Shown here: piece after piece, positions 49,800-61,972 of the stretch
How positions within the stretch are numbered: position 1 is the first letter of the stretch
How the letters are laid out: each line of letters starts with the position of its first letter
Translations under genes and position numbers: made by a program
The notes under the pieces: model-generated
What the model was told of the DNA's origin: nothing
Databases searched by the model: none
What the model saw: only the letters and a program-made list of their open reading frames with translations
Source of the DNA: Enoplosus armatus
Lineage: Eukaryota; Chordata; Actinopteri; Centrarchiformes; Enoplosidae
DNA: 64,000 bases
Direction of reading: 5' to 3'
NCBI RefSeq assembly: GCF_043641665.1
Contig: NC_092190.1
Location: 16,403,548 to 16,467,547, forward strand

Positions 49800-50162
49800 G
49801 CCACTACCGGCCTGCGAACACTAGATGGCGGAGTTGAGTCGTAGCCTGCAGCGTGTTAATTGTCCCCGCCGAGAGTCTACCTGGGACACGTTAATCTGTC
49901 TCTCATGCAGGGCGGAGAAAACTTCTCACTTTTTTCTCATCAAGGAGGAGCCTACAGACATACCGACATGCACCAAAGTGGAGGCTGAGACACAACTTGA
50001 ACTGCGTGGAGCAAAAACTCGTAGACTGCCAGTCCCTCGGCGATGCTTATCCGACGCCACGCTAGAGATTGATCACCGACCACCAGGACTGATCGCCCCG
50101 CCAGCAGATCTCGCAGTGCAGCGGAGAAACCAGACCAGCGTGCCCCCCTCTCTGAGCTCCAG
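49800..50162 (+). other. Candidate non-coding first exon / promoter region of a plus-strand gene (possibly EDAR)
   Basis: The stretch is richer in CpG than its surroundings and ends in a textbook donor (CTCCAG then GTAAGA at 50,163). A frame is open from an ATG at 49,825 up to the donor (112 codons plus two bases), but its product resembles no family I know. I read it as a 5' UTR with an upstream open frame. A TATAAA at 49,650-49,655 is the nearest TATA-like element. Assignment to EDAR rests only on position, upstream of the start exon at 61,907 and divergent from SH3RF3. It could equally be the first exon of an unrelated transcript. Confidence 0.4.
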
Positions 50163-51240
50163 GTAAGACGTCTGAGCAGCTCCGCTCTCAGGAATGCAAG
50201 GACGGATTGCTGCAAGACTTCGGGGAAATTCCTGAGCAACACTTATTATGGCAAACAAGCATGTGCTTTAGTGTAATTTTACCTCTAAGAAAAATAAGCA
50301 TGAATTGTTATTTTTTTTTGCCATGAGGGCGTTAGGACAGAAACAGAAAGTGCTGATGCACGTCAAAAGAAAAAAAGAAACATCCACTAATGTTTATAAT
50401 GAATGCAGAGGTGACCCCTCACACTGCTTTTCTACATTCAGATGACACCTTATTTAATTGACAGGCTGTAATGGTGTTACTGGCCAGAGTTTACATCTCA
50501 GGCTGAAAATGCAGATATGTTTGTTGTTGTTGTCAAGTGCATGAGATTGGGGGAATATGTTTCCAATATTATTATTTGCATGAATGTCATCTACATGGAA
50601 CACATTCAGTCTGTGTGTAACATGCACCAATACATTCTGAAGTAGGCCTGTGTGAAAGGTACTGTACGTGTTGGTGCAAAGGTTGTAGCCCAAGGTGGAA
50701 GACAGATGGGATTGTTTCTCACATCACTAGCTGCACAGTTCAGGCCTGAGTTGCTTTTTGACAAGGCTACGCATTTTGAATCCTAACACTGACTTTATTC
50801 TCCTGTGATGATTTTGATCAGTAGAATAAATAGAATAGAAAAGCATGCATTAGAAAATGAATTAATAAATTGATAAATAAGCCATACCACTCTTACAGTA
50901 GGCCATATGATGTGTCTGGGAGTTTGACACTGTATTTTTGGCTGGTTGTGCTTGAGCAAGTGTGCGTTTGCGACCTTGCACACCTTCCTCCTCTGTCTGC
51001 ATAATTGTTTTCTTGGTGCCGCCTGACTGTCCCGGGCCCCGGGGCCCCCGGGGGAAGTCCTGCCCGCAGACAGGCAGCTCGGCCCGGCTGGGGACATGCC
51101 GGGTCCTGCCGAGCCTCTGAAGTCTGCTGACTGGCTTTGAACTGTAGCTGCTGGAGGTGGAAATCAATCCGTCTGTACCCCCCCCCTCCTCTCTTTCTAT
51201 CTCTCTATCTGCGGCTCTCTCTCTCTCTCTCTCCCTGCAG

Positions 51241-51289
51241 CCCCCAGCACAGCGCCTCTCTGCTGCCATTGAATCTTTCAAGTTCACAG
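51241..51289 (+). other. Possible small exon with strong polypyrimidine acceptor
   Basis: A 55-base pyrimidine-rich run ends in CTCTCCCTGCAG at 51,240. The following 49 bases end at CACAG with GTAGAA at 51,290, a modest donor. It lies just after a GC-rich, CpG-containing patch (51,000-51,130). It may be an alternative 5' UTR exon of the plus-strand gene, or just a CT microsatellite ending in AG. Confidence 0.2.
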
Positions 51290-53224
51290 GTAGAAAGGCG
51301 AAGGAGACACGGAGAAGAGACAGGGGAGGGAGTGTAACTCATCTTCAAAAGAACTTCATATGGTTTCTGAGGATTAAAGGGATGAAGGCAGGAAAAACCA
51401 ACAAAGCCAGCGCCTGTAGTCATGATCATCCTATACCAGACTGAAGTGAATAGATAATTTGTTTACTTACTCGCCGCTCTGTCGCTTAACACTGCTCGGT
51501 ACTAGAATTCACACAATGACTATTATTTTGCAGTGATATCATAGAAAAGAGAGGGATTCTTGGGTTTTTCTTGTGCAAGTTATTGTTGAGATTTATGTCA
51601 CAGCTGATTCCAATCCACACACCATATCCATTTCCCCCCGTCGAGAAATTTATAGAGCTCAGGAGGCCTGTTAGGGTCGAATGTTTCATAACGCCTCACA
51701 CATCTAAGATGAAATTGTACTAAACACGTCAGACAGAGTTTACATATGGAAGTGAAGTTATTTCAGCTCATTAGGTTACTACATTTAATTTATGGCACAA
51801 CTGTTTGGTGGAGGCTTTTGTCCAAACTGCCTCACCAGAACCAGGACCATGTGCAAGAACTACAGGAATACTTTACATTTTGTATAGGATTGTAATAATT
51901 GTCTATGCGAATGTAAGGCTTTTAGAGTTATGGGGATAATCTCGTAGAAGATAAATCTAAAGAAACTAAAATGTACGTGTCAACTCAATCCCCACAGCCA
52001 GGGATATTGACATGAGTTTTTATTACATCTGGAAAAAGTACAAAAAGACTCTCCAATACTCCAGTCAAACTTAGCATAAAAGTCGTAAAACAAAAAGAGT
52101 AGCATTATTATTTTCAATAGAAAACATAAAAAAATCTTGCATTATAGCAAATTCCAAAGTGACAGTTTTATGAAACAAAAGATAGTGTACTTATTGAAGG
52201 TATGCAGAAAGTAGACATGAAGTATCCTAATTAATTGATAGACATTAAGTATTAATAATACATTCATATTTGAGTATATTTAAGTTTAATCAAAGCTGTG
52301 GAAAAGAAGTGTGAATGTATGCAGCACAGTACATTTATAAGCCTTTTTACCTGTACTGTATCAGTTGGATTTTACCCTGACAGCTATTCTTAAATGAACA
52401 AAGAAACAATTCACTGATGAAATACCGGCTATAACTTGAATCTATAATCTTAATTCTGTATGCTGAGGATCTGCACGTGCTCAACACTGATACAACATGC
52501 GTACAGCTCAAACCAACGCACACTGTTACTCTTAAGAGAGGAAACAAAAGGCTTCTTCTGACAGTATACGCTGCCTTGTTAGTATCACAACGCGTCTCCC
52601 CAGGCTCCGTCACTAATCATTGCCCCACGGCTCACAGTCACCAGGACGGACAAGGTAACTTAGAATAAGGCAGTGGACCTCAGGACTCCCCGAGGGGCTT
52701 CCAGGGGGTCCCCGGCAATATGAGAGATAGCTGCATTTCATTATATTTTAATTTACATGCAATAATCCCAGTAAAGCAACATAAAAGGAGAAAAAACGTT
52801 TCTAATCAGAGGTTTCACTCTTACCACTATTATTTCCCCATGCGTCGCGCAGACGATCCAACAAACTAATACTACATCAACAGTTGAAACCTCTCCATGT
52901 CAGCCCCAGGGAGCGAGTTTAATCAAATTGGGGTTTGTGGTCTAATTTGTGTCTACTTAAGAGTCCTCTGTATGGGGAACCTGCTTCAGTTAGTCATCAA
53001 TTTCTTCTTTCTATACAGAGTGAGTGGAGGGAGATCTGGCAGGTCGTGTCTTACATTGTTGAAAAACAGAAATACTGAGCGAGGTCTTGAAAATCATAGT
53101 TTACATAATACACAAAAATACATGAGAGGTAGGTTTTTTTGCCTTAACATGAAGTTAAACCAGATTGTTGCGTGCTGGCAGGTACTTAAAGGAGCAACTC
53201 TTTCACACCTGGACAGATTTAATC

Positions 53225-53420
53225 CCAAACTGTGGTGTTTCTGGCTCAGTTGGTGAGACAATTGGCAGGTGGGAAGCTGATGAGAGATCATGTTGTTGGT
53301 CGAGGCACCTGTGCAGACGGGCGTAGGATCTGGGGTGATCCGTATTACGTCCTCCTCACGGTGGCAGGTGGAAATGCACATTACTAGAAGTAGGCATGAA
53401 AACCAACGTTTCAACAGTAA
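53225..53420 (+). repeat. Possible tRNA-derived SINE head
   Basis: An A-box-like TGGCTCAGTTGG (53,242-53,253) and a B-box-like GGTCGAGGC (53,298-53,306) lie about 45 bases apart, as in tRNA-derived Pol III promoters. The segment does not fold as an intact tRNA. Confidence 0.4.
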
Positions 53421-56400
53421 CTGTCTTTGAGTAAGGTAGTTTATATCAGAGCTGTGGCAGTGTTGCGATAATCACAACAGAGAAGAAGAAAGGTTGCTGA
53501 TTTGTCTTTAATGGTCTAGTACTGTACTGTATTGTCTAGAAACAAGGGACACATCCCCAAAAGACATGTTTATCCTAATATGTAGAACTTTTTAGTGGAG
53601 AAGATGGCATTGTTCTGCAGTCCCTCTATAGTAGGAAAGTTAGAGGGACGCAGTAAGACGGAGGGATGAATTCCTGCTTGCAGATTAGGCTTCCCACCTA
53701 CAGCCACTGCAAAATAAACAGAAACAGAGACAGGGAGAGATGTTCTGCCCCAGCAGAGCTAAAGAGGGGAACAAGGGATCAGGGAGAGGAGACGATGAAA
53801 GACAGATCACCGGCAGGCAGAGAATCAAAGAGCCTACTGACTGACTGGAGCTGGGATAGGTGTGTGTTACCAGACTGTGTGTGTGTGTGTGTGTCTTTTC
53901 ATGTGCCCTAAGAGTTTGTTTTTCCTGCGCACAGAGTGGGAAGCTGACAGTAAGTCTGTAATTAAAGCAATCAAAAGATGAAGAGAGATGAAGAAACATC
54001 ACACACGCGCACACAGATGTGCACATACAGAAACACACACACATTTCATTTAGTGCTCTGGCCATGTGTGTAACTCAGCATTAATGTCACTGGAGGTGTG
54101 TTTCTGCTGTTTAAAAAGTCTGCACATTATTTAAGGTGTAAGATGTATTCGCATGAGGTGTCCCATCAAGTGAATCACAGTCTGTCTTCTGTAGATGACA
54201 TTTGAGCCATCAACTCTTTGTGGAAATTCAAGTTGCTGCAAATCGTGTTTTGACACTCTGTAAAAATACAGTTCACTCTGATGAGCCACGATGCCGGATG
54301 GGACTGGACTAAATGGATATTGAGTCAGCAGACGAGGGCCAGCTGTCGTCTGAGGTTTGCCCCTGTCTCCAAAGTAGGAAATCACTTTAATCACGGGTTT
54401 ATTTTCACATCAAACTTAGACGGCAATCAGGTTGCAAATTAAACTTATCTGTTTCTGGCTCATTTAGTTCCTGATAGCCGAGCCTTGATGGCTACTTTGT
54501 TCAGTGAGTTTGACTTCCTTTAGCACTGATGAAGACTTATGAAGCTAGAAAAATGCAAGGAGAACGGGAGAGAACTTTTGCAAACATGTCAATGGTGCAA
54601 TGTGTGAGCCTGAATGGCAGAAATGTGATAATAATTATTACCTTATCTAGTACTTTGCAACTGTGGTGCCGTCTCTTTCTTTTTAGACCGTTTTCCAATC
54701 AGTGAGTTCTGTGTAGAGAGGTTTTGGTCTGATTCAGCTGAAGGTGAAAGCGGTTGGTCTAATTTGACTGACAGCCCTGCCGCCACCCCTATATTTACCC
54801 TCCAGCTGCGTCCAAATCATAGAAAGGAGACAAAATGCCAGCAGCACATTCCTCCTTCATAGTACAGGGGCACTTATAATTACTTACAAGTGGATCGACA
54901 GTGGATTGGCCAAATTCTTGAACACATAGTTGGAGTTATTATTGAATGTCAGAGCAGAACAGTCAGTAACACTTGAACTGAGGTGTGTTTTCATGCTTTT
55001 CAGGCAGAATATTAGAAGCGCAGGTAGATGATTATGGCCGCTGTACATTTGATGACATGGTATTATACTGAACGAAACTGTCTCATTTCTCTTCCTGATT
55101 ATTATATTATAGACTATTGTAAGGAAGAGTTTCCCTTATTATAATATCCTCATAATTCATAATTCACAATGACAGTGTTACCATTCGCTTTGCGGGGGCT
55201 GTATTTGTTGAAGGCCTTTATCATAGACCTACTTGAGATAGAAACAGGCACAATCATCCAGAGTAAAGAAATATATGCTAAAATAAGTCTTTCTAGAGTG
55301 AGTTATTTATTTATTTATTTATTTTACCAGAGCAGGTGGAGGTTTAAATGACAGTGTGCAGGAACTTGATAGACGGGAAATCCACAATGTTAGTGGTTTT
55401 CTGCTTCATGTTTTATCTTAAAACCCACTAGGTTGAAGTTTTATTATCATTAATCTTATCTATATGGGATCTACATCCCAGCATTAATTTTCACTGTGGC
55501 ACTTTTTGCTGGTTAACCTCTAACTAGATTTCATAATTTGCTACTATTTAAGCTAGCTTTTGTAGTTGTACTGACAAGTGCAGGCCTAGTGAAGTGGGAA
55601 GTTGTTAAAAATATTCATGCTTACATTTACAGAAATCATCTACGTTCTGTAATAGTTCATCTGTCAGGGCCTCAAAGATGGTGAGTGTGATGTTCTCCAT
55701 GCTTGGTTGGCTGGAAAAAAACTGCAGGATTTGGGGTGTGTGCCGAGTGTTGTGTGTTTGAGGTCTTGCTTGGATTTGGCAGGTCGAATTCTGGTCTGTA
55801 AAAGGATAAAAGAGTCGGCTTTTTTAGGGAAAGAGCTCCTCAGCAGAGCATTGATTAACTTTGGAACTTGTTTATGGCGTGGAAGCAGAGGGATTATGTG
55901 TGCAAGTGTGTGAGAGTGTGTTTATGGTAGGGTTAGATCGATTTCTTGGTTAGTTTTTATATGGGGCCAAAATCATATTTTATTTAAAGTGACACATCAG
56001 ACTGACAGTGTCAATGGCCAAAGCTAAAAAACATTGGCAGCGATCATCAGCTACCAGCAGCTTCAGTCAAATAATAAGTATATCAGTATAAGCAGTCCAG
56101 TCTTAACATGTACTGTGTATTGTAATATATTTATAGCATATGTTGTTTATGGATCATTAGATTTAAAATGTATCAGATAAAAAGACAGGAGAGGAGGTTG
56201 CTCGAAAGAAAAAAAGAATAAGTAAGGGAAGAAAGAGAAAGACTTCAATGGAAAACAGATTTTCCTTTTAGAAATACCAAAAAAAGGATGACAGAGACCC
56301 CTGGATCCACATGCTGCTGATTTAATTGTCATCAGAAATTAAGTGCTGTGGAAGAGCCCACAAACCATCCTCTAACCTCATTCTTCATCTTCTTCATTGC

Positions 56401-58170
56401 TTTGCTTCTTGGCCGAGTTCCCTCGCCACTGATTGGCCTATTACTTAATCGGGCAGGAAGTCATTATCAACCCGGCGCGATGAATGTGATTCAAAGGGTT
56501 AAAAACTGTTGGTGAAAAGCCGTTTCCCACACAATCCATTGGTAATGGTGCTGAAGGTTATGAAGGTAGGAAGACACAGAACCATGCACAGAAAGAGTCT
56601 TATTTGGTATATTTCTCAATGAAATGAATGAATGAAATTAAATCAGTGAGAGAAAAAGAGACAGACGTCAATAAAGAGCAATGTTTAACACTTTTAACAC
56701 TGGTATCCACTATATGCTCCAGTAAAACTTATTTTGAAACCTGCTGGGTCAACAGCGGCCCCTTTGGCTCAGTCATGCGTTCCATTGAACTTGTTGCATG
56801 TTGTTGTATTAGCGACTGCTACTGGTTGGCCGTGGGCTTCGCACGGAGCGGAGTGGGATCTTGGGGATATTGTGAATGTCCCAAATGTTACACATGCATA
56901 TTGGGAATTCCACTCTGGGTAGAAAAAGGGGAAAACTGACCCACCACAGACTAATCATGCAGTACAAATCTACTGCTTATTCAGGACCAAAGCATGTTTG
57001 TCTGTATGACTGTGGCGTGAGAGATGTGACTATTATTTTCAAGTAATGACCAATGATGAATACAGCCTATTTCCCATAAGAAACTATCAATCACCTAAAT
57101 GTTCAGCTGATTAGTGAACTTGTTTATGTCTTTGTACAGTGTTGAATGCTTGGTTTACTGAGAATAACACACACTGTGCTTACACAGTAAGGTCTAAAGC
57201 ATTACCACAAAGAATACAAACACAAGGATGAATAACAAGAGACTGAGTGGCAGTTATGGGAGGATGCCTGCTCCGACTGCCAAAAAATGAGGAAGAAGAG
57301 TGTGGAGAATTAACAGCAGGGAGGAAGTCCCTGTCTACTTAATGTACGTGTGTTTGTATGAGCTGATCTATGGGAATTTCCATATGGCAACCCCTCCCTT
57401 CACCTACGGGGTCGAAACATCACATTTAGTTGTCATATTTAGCGGCAGTCCATATCAATACAGACTTAATTCTGCTTTGAAGTGCTGTGCTGGATTTTTA
57501 ACGATATTAAAGCATTATACTTGTCACTGTGGGCCAGGGAGCTTCGATGAAAGATGTCTTCTTCTAGGTCTCATTTAATTGCGCTGTATGACTTTTGAGG
57601 TCAGTGGGTTTGTTTTAATGAAGCAGGGTGAATTGTCTTGCCATAGTTATGTGGAATTTCATATTGGATTTCCTCTGCTGACAAAAACAGGAATCAAATG
57701 CAACCAAATGAAAAGCAGAGACGAAGACAGAGCTAATGAAGGGAGGGAGAGTGGGAGGTTGCAGAAATGTTTACAAGTTGTTCAGTCTAGCAAACATTGC
57801 AAAATAATAATAAAAGGCTTTTTTAAAAAAAAAACTTTTATTTGTCCAGAAAAAAAAGTCAGCTGAACTGTTTCCTTCTTTAAAATCACACGATCATACT
57901 GGGAGCTGCCCAGTACAACCGCTGTGTTCTACTGGTGTCACAAAGGACTGCGCAGACCTGGTAATGACACAGCTAAAGACAGAAGGGTTATTTATCAGGG
58001 ATTATGTGGTCGTTAGAAGATTAATACCCTCGGGTTGCAAAATGCTTGGGCTGACTTTCATCTCAGACCTGCCCCGACAGAGAGAGCGGGGGCTAGAGAG
58101 ACAGAGAGAGGGTAGGAAGAGGTAAAACAGAGTGTCAGAAGACACAGAGAGTCTTCAAACACAGCGGTGT

Positions 58171-58206
58171 TGGTGTGTGTGTCTGTGTGTGTGTGTGTGT
58201 GTGTGC
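58171..58206. repeat. Microsatellite (GT)n
   Basis: GT run with one C interruption. Confidence 0.93.
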
Positions 58207-58483
58207 ATCACTTTAACCCCATAATGAGTAGCCTTGAGGGGGTCCACAGCCATTTGGCAGTTCTTCATTTCCTGATTTAAAAAAAAAGTTCTATCTACCC
58301 TTTTATCTCTTCAGCAGCAGCACACAACCCCATGCACGCACACACACACACACATATACGCATATACACTTATACACATACACACCGGTTGTGGTCTTAC
58401 CACAAGGACTTGTGCAATTAAGCCTGTTTTGCCTTCAGAAGACAACTCTGTGCATATTTATGTGCCATATATCTATCTGTTAA

Positions 58484-58485
<2 letters not shown>

Positions 58486-58531
<46 letters not shown>

Positions 58532-58534
58532 TGG
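58486..58534. repeat. Microsatellite (GT)n
   Basis: GT run with one A interruption near its end. CT and CA runs follow at 58,702-58,741 in inverted relation. Confidence 0.95.
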
Positions 58535-59682
58535 AAGCTGTAATTAAGCAAGATCAAACCCTCTGGTCTGGGGAATTAGCCATCATTATTGGAGATCAGA
58601 AGGTTTTTCTCTCAAGTCTGCGACATGGAAGAGTGGAATTAGAGGTTTGGAGCCAGACAGACAGATTTTGGCCTCAGATAGCAGATAATGGCGGCTTCTT
58701 CCTCTCTCTCTCTCTCTCTCAAACACACACACACACACACGCACAAACACACTTTGATGCTTCCGACAGCTTCAGGTGGATTTAAAGTTCAGCTGTTAAT
58801 GTTTTGAATTGAACTGATATGACCTAAGGGCACATCAATCAAAATAATAACAGGCTTTTATACCAAAACTAGAGTGTTTGGTGCGATGGTTTTCTGGTTA
58901 AGGAACGGTTAGCTTTCGGCAGCTAACACTACTTGGTAAAGGTCAGGGAGTGATTGCCTTCAGGGCCAGAGAGGTCAAACACCAGAACACCTATCTGCCT
59001 CAGAACATCACACTACTCCTACACTACTACAAAACAGCAAAAATAGATCACTACTCCTGCTGTCATTTTTCTGGAAAGGACATTTCCATGAATACACCTA
59101 GTTGGATATGTCAGTTATTTATTGATCACGTACTTTAAGTCCAGCAGAGGAATATGAACTGATTTACTGATTTTGATCAGGTCACACATTATCCTGTTCA
59201 ATGTTCCCTATTATTAACGCAGGTTATATACCCAGGTTTCAAACCAGGATTGGAGAGTTTTAGTTTCCCCTGACAAAAGTGTTGTTTTATTTTAATGTAG
59301 ATTGTTGGAAATAATAAAAAGAAAGTAAATGGACTTTGAATATCCAAATAAAAATCAGCTAACAGTGTTCAAAGTAATCCCAGTGAAAGGTTGCCTGTTT
59401 GTATATAATTCAGGACTGTGTGTGTGTGAGTGGATGTGATGCAGGTGTGTTATCAGCAGGGTTTAGGGTGTCACAGGGTCCCCTATAAAACCAGGAAATC
59501 AAACATCCTTTTTCCATGGTATGAATGGAAGCCATAGATCCAAGAAAAGTATCTATATACACATTTAAACATCTACCCGCATCTTCCTTTCTTTCATATG
59601 TAGTAATTAACACTCAATGATTCCATGAGAAATGCACTTAATAACAGCAATTAAAGGTGTGTTTGTGTACACCTACAGTATA

Positions 59683-59706
59683 TGTGTGTGTGTGTGTGTG
59701 TGTGTG
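59683..59706. repeat. Microsatellite (GT)12
   Basis: Perfect GT run. Confidence 0.93.
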
Positions 59707-60265
59707 AGTGCATGTTATGACTCCACCACTCATGTGGAGTGGTGTTTGGGCTTGTTGTGTTTATGTACATAAATATGACTTAAGATCTTACTTATCTGTG
59801 ATAATAAATTTGACCTCGGTTGGCGGGAAGGAGTGGATTTGAAATATGGGTCTGTAATGAATACTTTCCAATAACATTTTTTTCCTTTCATGTTTTTGGT
59901 GTGGGTGATGGTATCCAATTCTCATTTCCTTGTCTTGTATTCATCATTGCAAAACTGGCAGGAACAGTGACTTATAGTTTTTGATCTCTATGGCCAGAAA
60001 ATGAATTTATCAACTCGCTGAGTTGATCAAAGGACTGTGCATTTGATTCCCGAGGCCTTATTGACACCGATATGGTGGAGTTTGTTAGTTCAAAATGTGA
60101 AATGTAACCTTGTAATTACTTGTAGATTAGAAGGAAATTATAATTGGAGTAATTTAACATCCAGCAGCTCCACAGTATTTGTGGAAGCCTCTGTGTTTCT
60201 CTGGAAGCCGACAGAAACAGCATAAAGTCAGCACGCTCTTATCTGGGCTGCCACCCTGTCAGGGA

Positions 60266-60266
<1 letters not shown>

Positions 60267-60303
<37 letters not shown>
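60267..60303. repeat. Microsatellite (CA)18
   Basis: Perfect CA run. Confidence 0.95.
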
Positions 60304-60307
<4 letters not shown>

Positions 60308-60779
60308 ATTTTCATCCTGCAAGATAGGGGAAAGTATTTGAAAAAAAAAAAGAAGAAAAATCTTGTGGCATGTTTAGGAAAATGTGTAGGAAAAATGACC
60401 TGATTTATAGTGTGGCCCTTTAAATGAAGCAAGCATGCAGGTTGCTTGTGCTGTTTTAGTTTTTTTGACATTAAAAGAAAACAGTCAGTAAAACAAAAAT
60501 GCAGCACATCTTCCAGCAGTGTCTAAATCAGGTGCATCTCAGATTTAAACAGAGCAAACACCAGAGCACACTGGACAGAGAGGACTCTGTGTTTTCTGAT
60601 TACATTTTTTTGTTTTTCTGTTTGTTTTCCTTGCAAGTCGCTCTGAGACCTTCAGACGACCGATTCTGATTGTCATTGTTTCTTTTCAAACAGGGCTTAA
60701 GATGTGATTCTTTACCAAGAACCCCAGCCAACACATATCCTTTCAATTACAATGACAACATTATTTACACACTCACACA

Positions 60780-60781
<2 letters not shown>

Positions 60782-60834
<53 letters not shown>
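60782..60834. repeat. Microsatellite (CA)26, the longest pure CA run in the window
   Basis: Perfect CA run of about 53 bases. Confidence 0.96.
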
Positions 60835-60839
<5 letters not shown>

Positions 60840-61730
60840 CTCCATGCTCAGTGCAGACCGAGGCAGGACAAACACACAGTAAATTACAATCGCAGGCGTG
60901 ATCTTGCAGACACGCGTACAAAGACATAAACAAGCAATTACACGTTCCCACACAGGCACATGGACTCACACGAACACACAACATATATGTTAATTTATGC
61001 CTTAATGAGAGTAATACACACACACTTCAGGAAATGTTGCCATCAACAGCATTAAAAGTACTCCCAAACATCATTTCACAAATAAACCAAGCAGTGCACA
61101 TTTTGACACACTCCTCCCTTAACTTGGTGCTTTCAGGTCTTTTTACAACTTTGCAACCTGTTAGTTTTCTGGCCAGAGTCGTTAAGATAGTTATCAGCAG
61201 CAGGACAGAGAATATTTCAGCTTGGTTGCCAAAACAAATACACAATCTCCTGATGACTGTTTACTCAACGTCCACTTCCGTATCACAGCCACTATGTGTT
61301 TACTAAATGTTGTTTTTAAACTTTAACCTCATTTTGGTGGAGCTGTGAACTGAAAGAGACAACATTTTGATTTTGCATTACTTAACAATGGAATGTCAAG
61401 CCTCATTCTTTACACCCTTATGTAGTAGTAGTAGTAGTACAAGTACTAGTTACTAGCACCTGCAGGCGTGAAAGCCGGCTTTAAAGCTGTTTGCATTTCA
61501 ACTAAGTTTGGGGTTTTGACAAAAACTTTAGCCTAGTGCGAGAGACATAAGGAATTGGCAGATGATTAAATGTTTTTAAGTGATATCACCATCCTTTACT
61601 GAAGCAGAGGTTAGCCAATGGTGATGTGTGCTAGCAGTTATGAGCCAGAGGAATGCCACAGGCTCTTCTGCCGCTATTACATGTTTATGGGCGATGACGT
61701 GATGGTAACGGGACAGTGAACTCATCTGGG

Positions 61731-61731
<1 letters not shown>

Positions 61732-61760
<29 letters not shown>
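61732..61760. repeat. Microsatellite (CA)14
   Basis: Perfect CA run about 150 bases before the candidate EDAR start exon. Confidence 0.95.
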
Positions 61761-61765
<5 letters not shown>

Positions 61766-61906
61766 TGCCCACTGACAGCACTACTGTTGGCAGGACGGCT
61801 TAGATTCATGACTTTGCTGTTTTGTAAGTGAAGTTTGGCGCAGAAGCTTGATTGCAGGACATGTTTGCGTTGCAACGAATAACCATTTCTTTGTCTTTCC
61901 CTCCAG

Positions 61907-61972
61907 GAAGAAGACGCAAACATGTCAGAGAGGAGAGGTCAGAAGAAGTCCGTCTTTCTGTCCTCATTATTA
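61907..61972 (+). CDS. edar: Candidate first coding exon of EDAR (ectodysplasin receptor): start codon and signal-peptide N-terminus
   Basis: EDAR is a TNF-receptor-family membrane protein for ectodysplasin, acting in skin-appendage, scale and fin-ray development. Seen here: a polypyrimidine tract and acceptor (TTTGTCTTTCCCTCCAG), a 66-bp exon, and a donor (TTATTA then GTAAGT at 61,973). The ATG at 61,922 has A at -3. It opens MSERRGQKKSVFLSSLL, a charged then hydrophobic N-terminus like the beginning of a signal peptide, ending in phase 0 after 17 codons. Known or recalled: SH3RF3 and EDAR are adjacent and divergent in human, and the first human EDAR coding exon also ends after codon 17 (51 coding bases). 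The cysteine-rich receptor exons are not visible in the remaining 2 kb, so the identification is inference. An unrelated secreted or membrane protein is the main alternative. Confidence 0.5.

Larger units (their letters stand above)
50163..61906 (+). other. Inferred first intron of the plus-strand gene (possibly EDAR)
   Basis: Between the donor at 50,163 and the acceptor at 61,906 I see a GC-rich patch (51,000-51,130), a possible small exon at 51,241, SINE-like sequence at 53,240, several microsatellites and otherwise ordinary AT-rich DNA. That this is one intron is inference from the two splice sites and needs transcript data. Confidence 0.35.

Noticed and set aside
56380..56490. Possible conserved non-coding element (ACTGATTGGCCTATTACTT then AATCGGGCAGG)
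   Set aside because: It looks like unique, moderately GC-balanced sequence with a CCAAT-like motif, but conservation cannot be judged without other genomes.
59975..60060. tRNA-like sequence with TTTGATTCCCGAG
   Set aside because: No A box at the right distance and no cloverleaf pairing could be drawn.
60712..61023. Cys/Val- and Thr/His-repeat frames around CA and GT runs, here and at about 20 other sites
   Set aside because: Direct translations of dinucleotide repeats.
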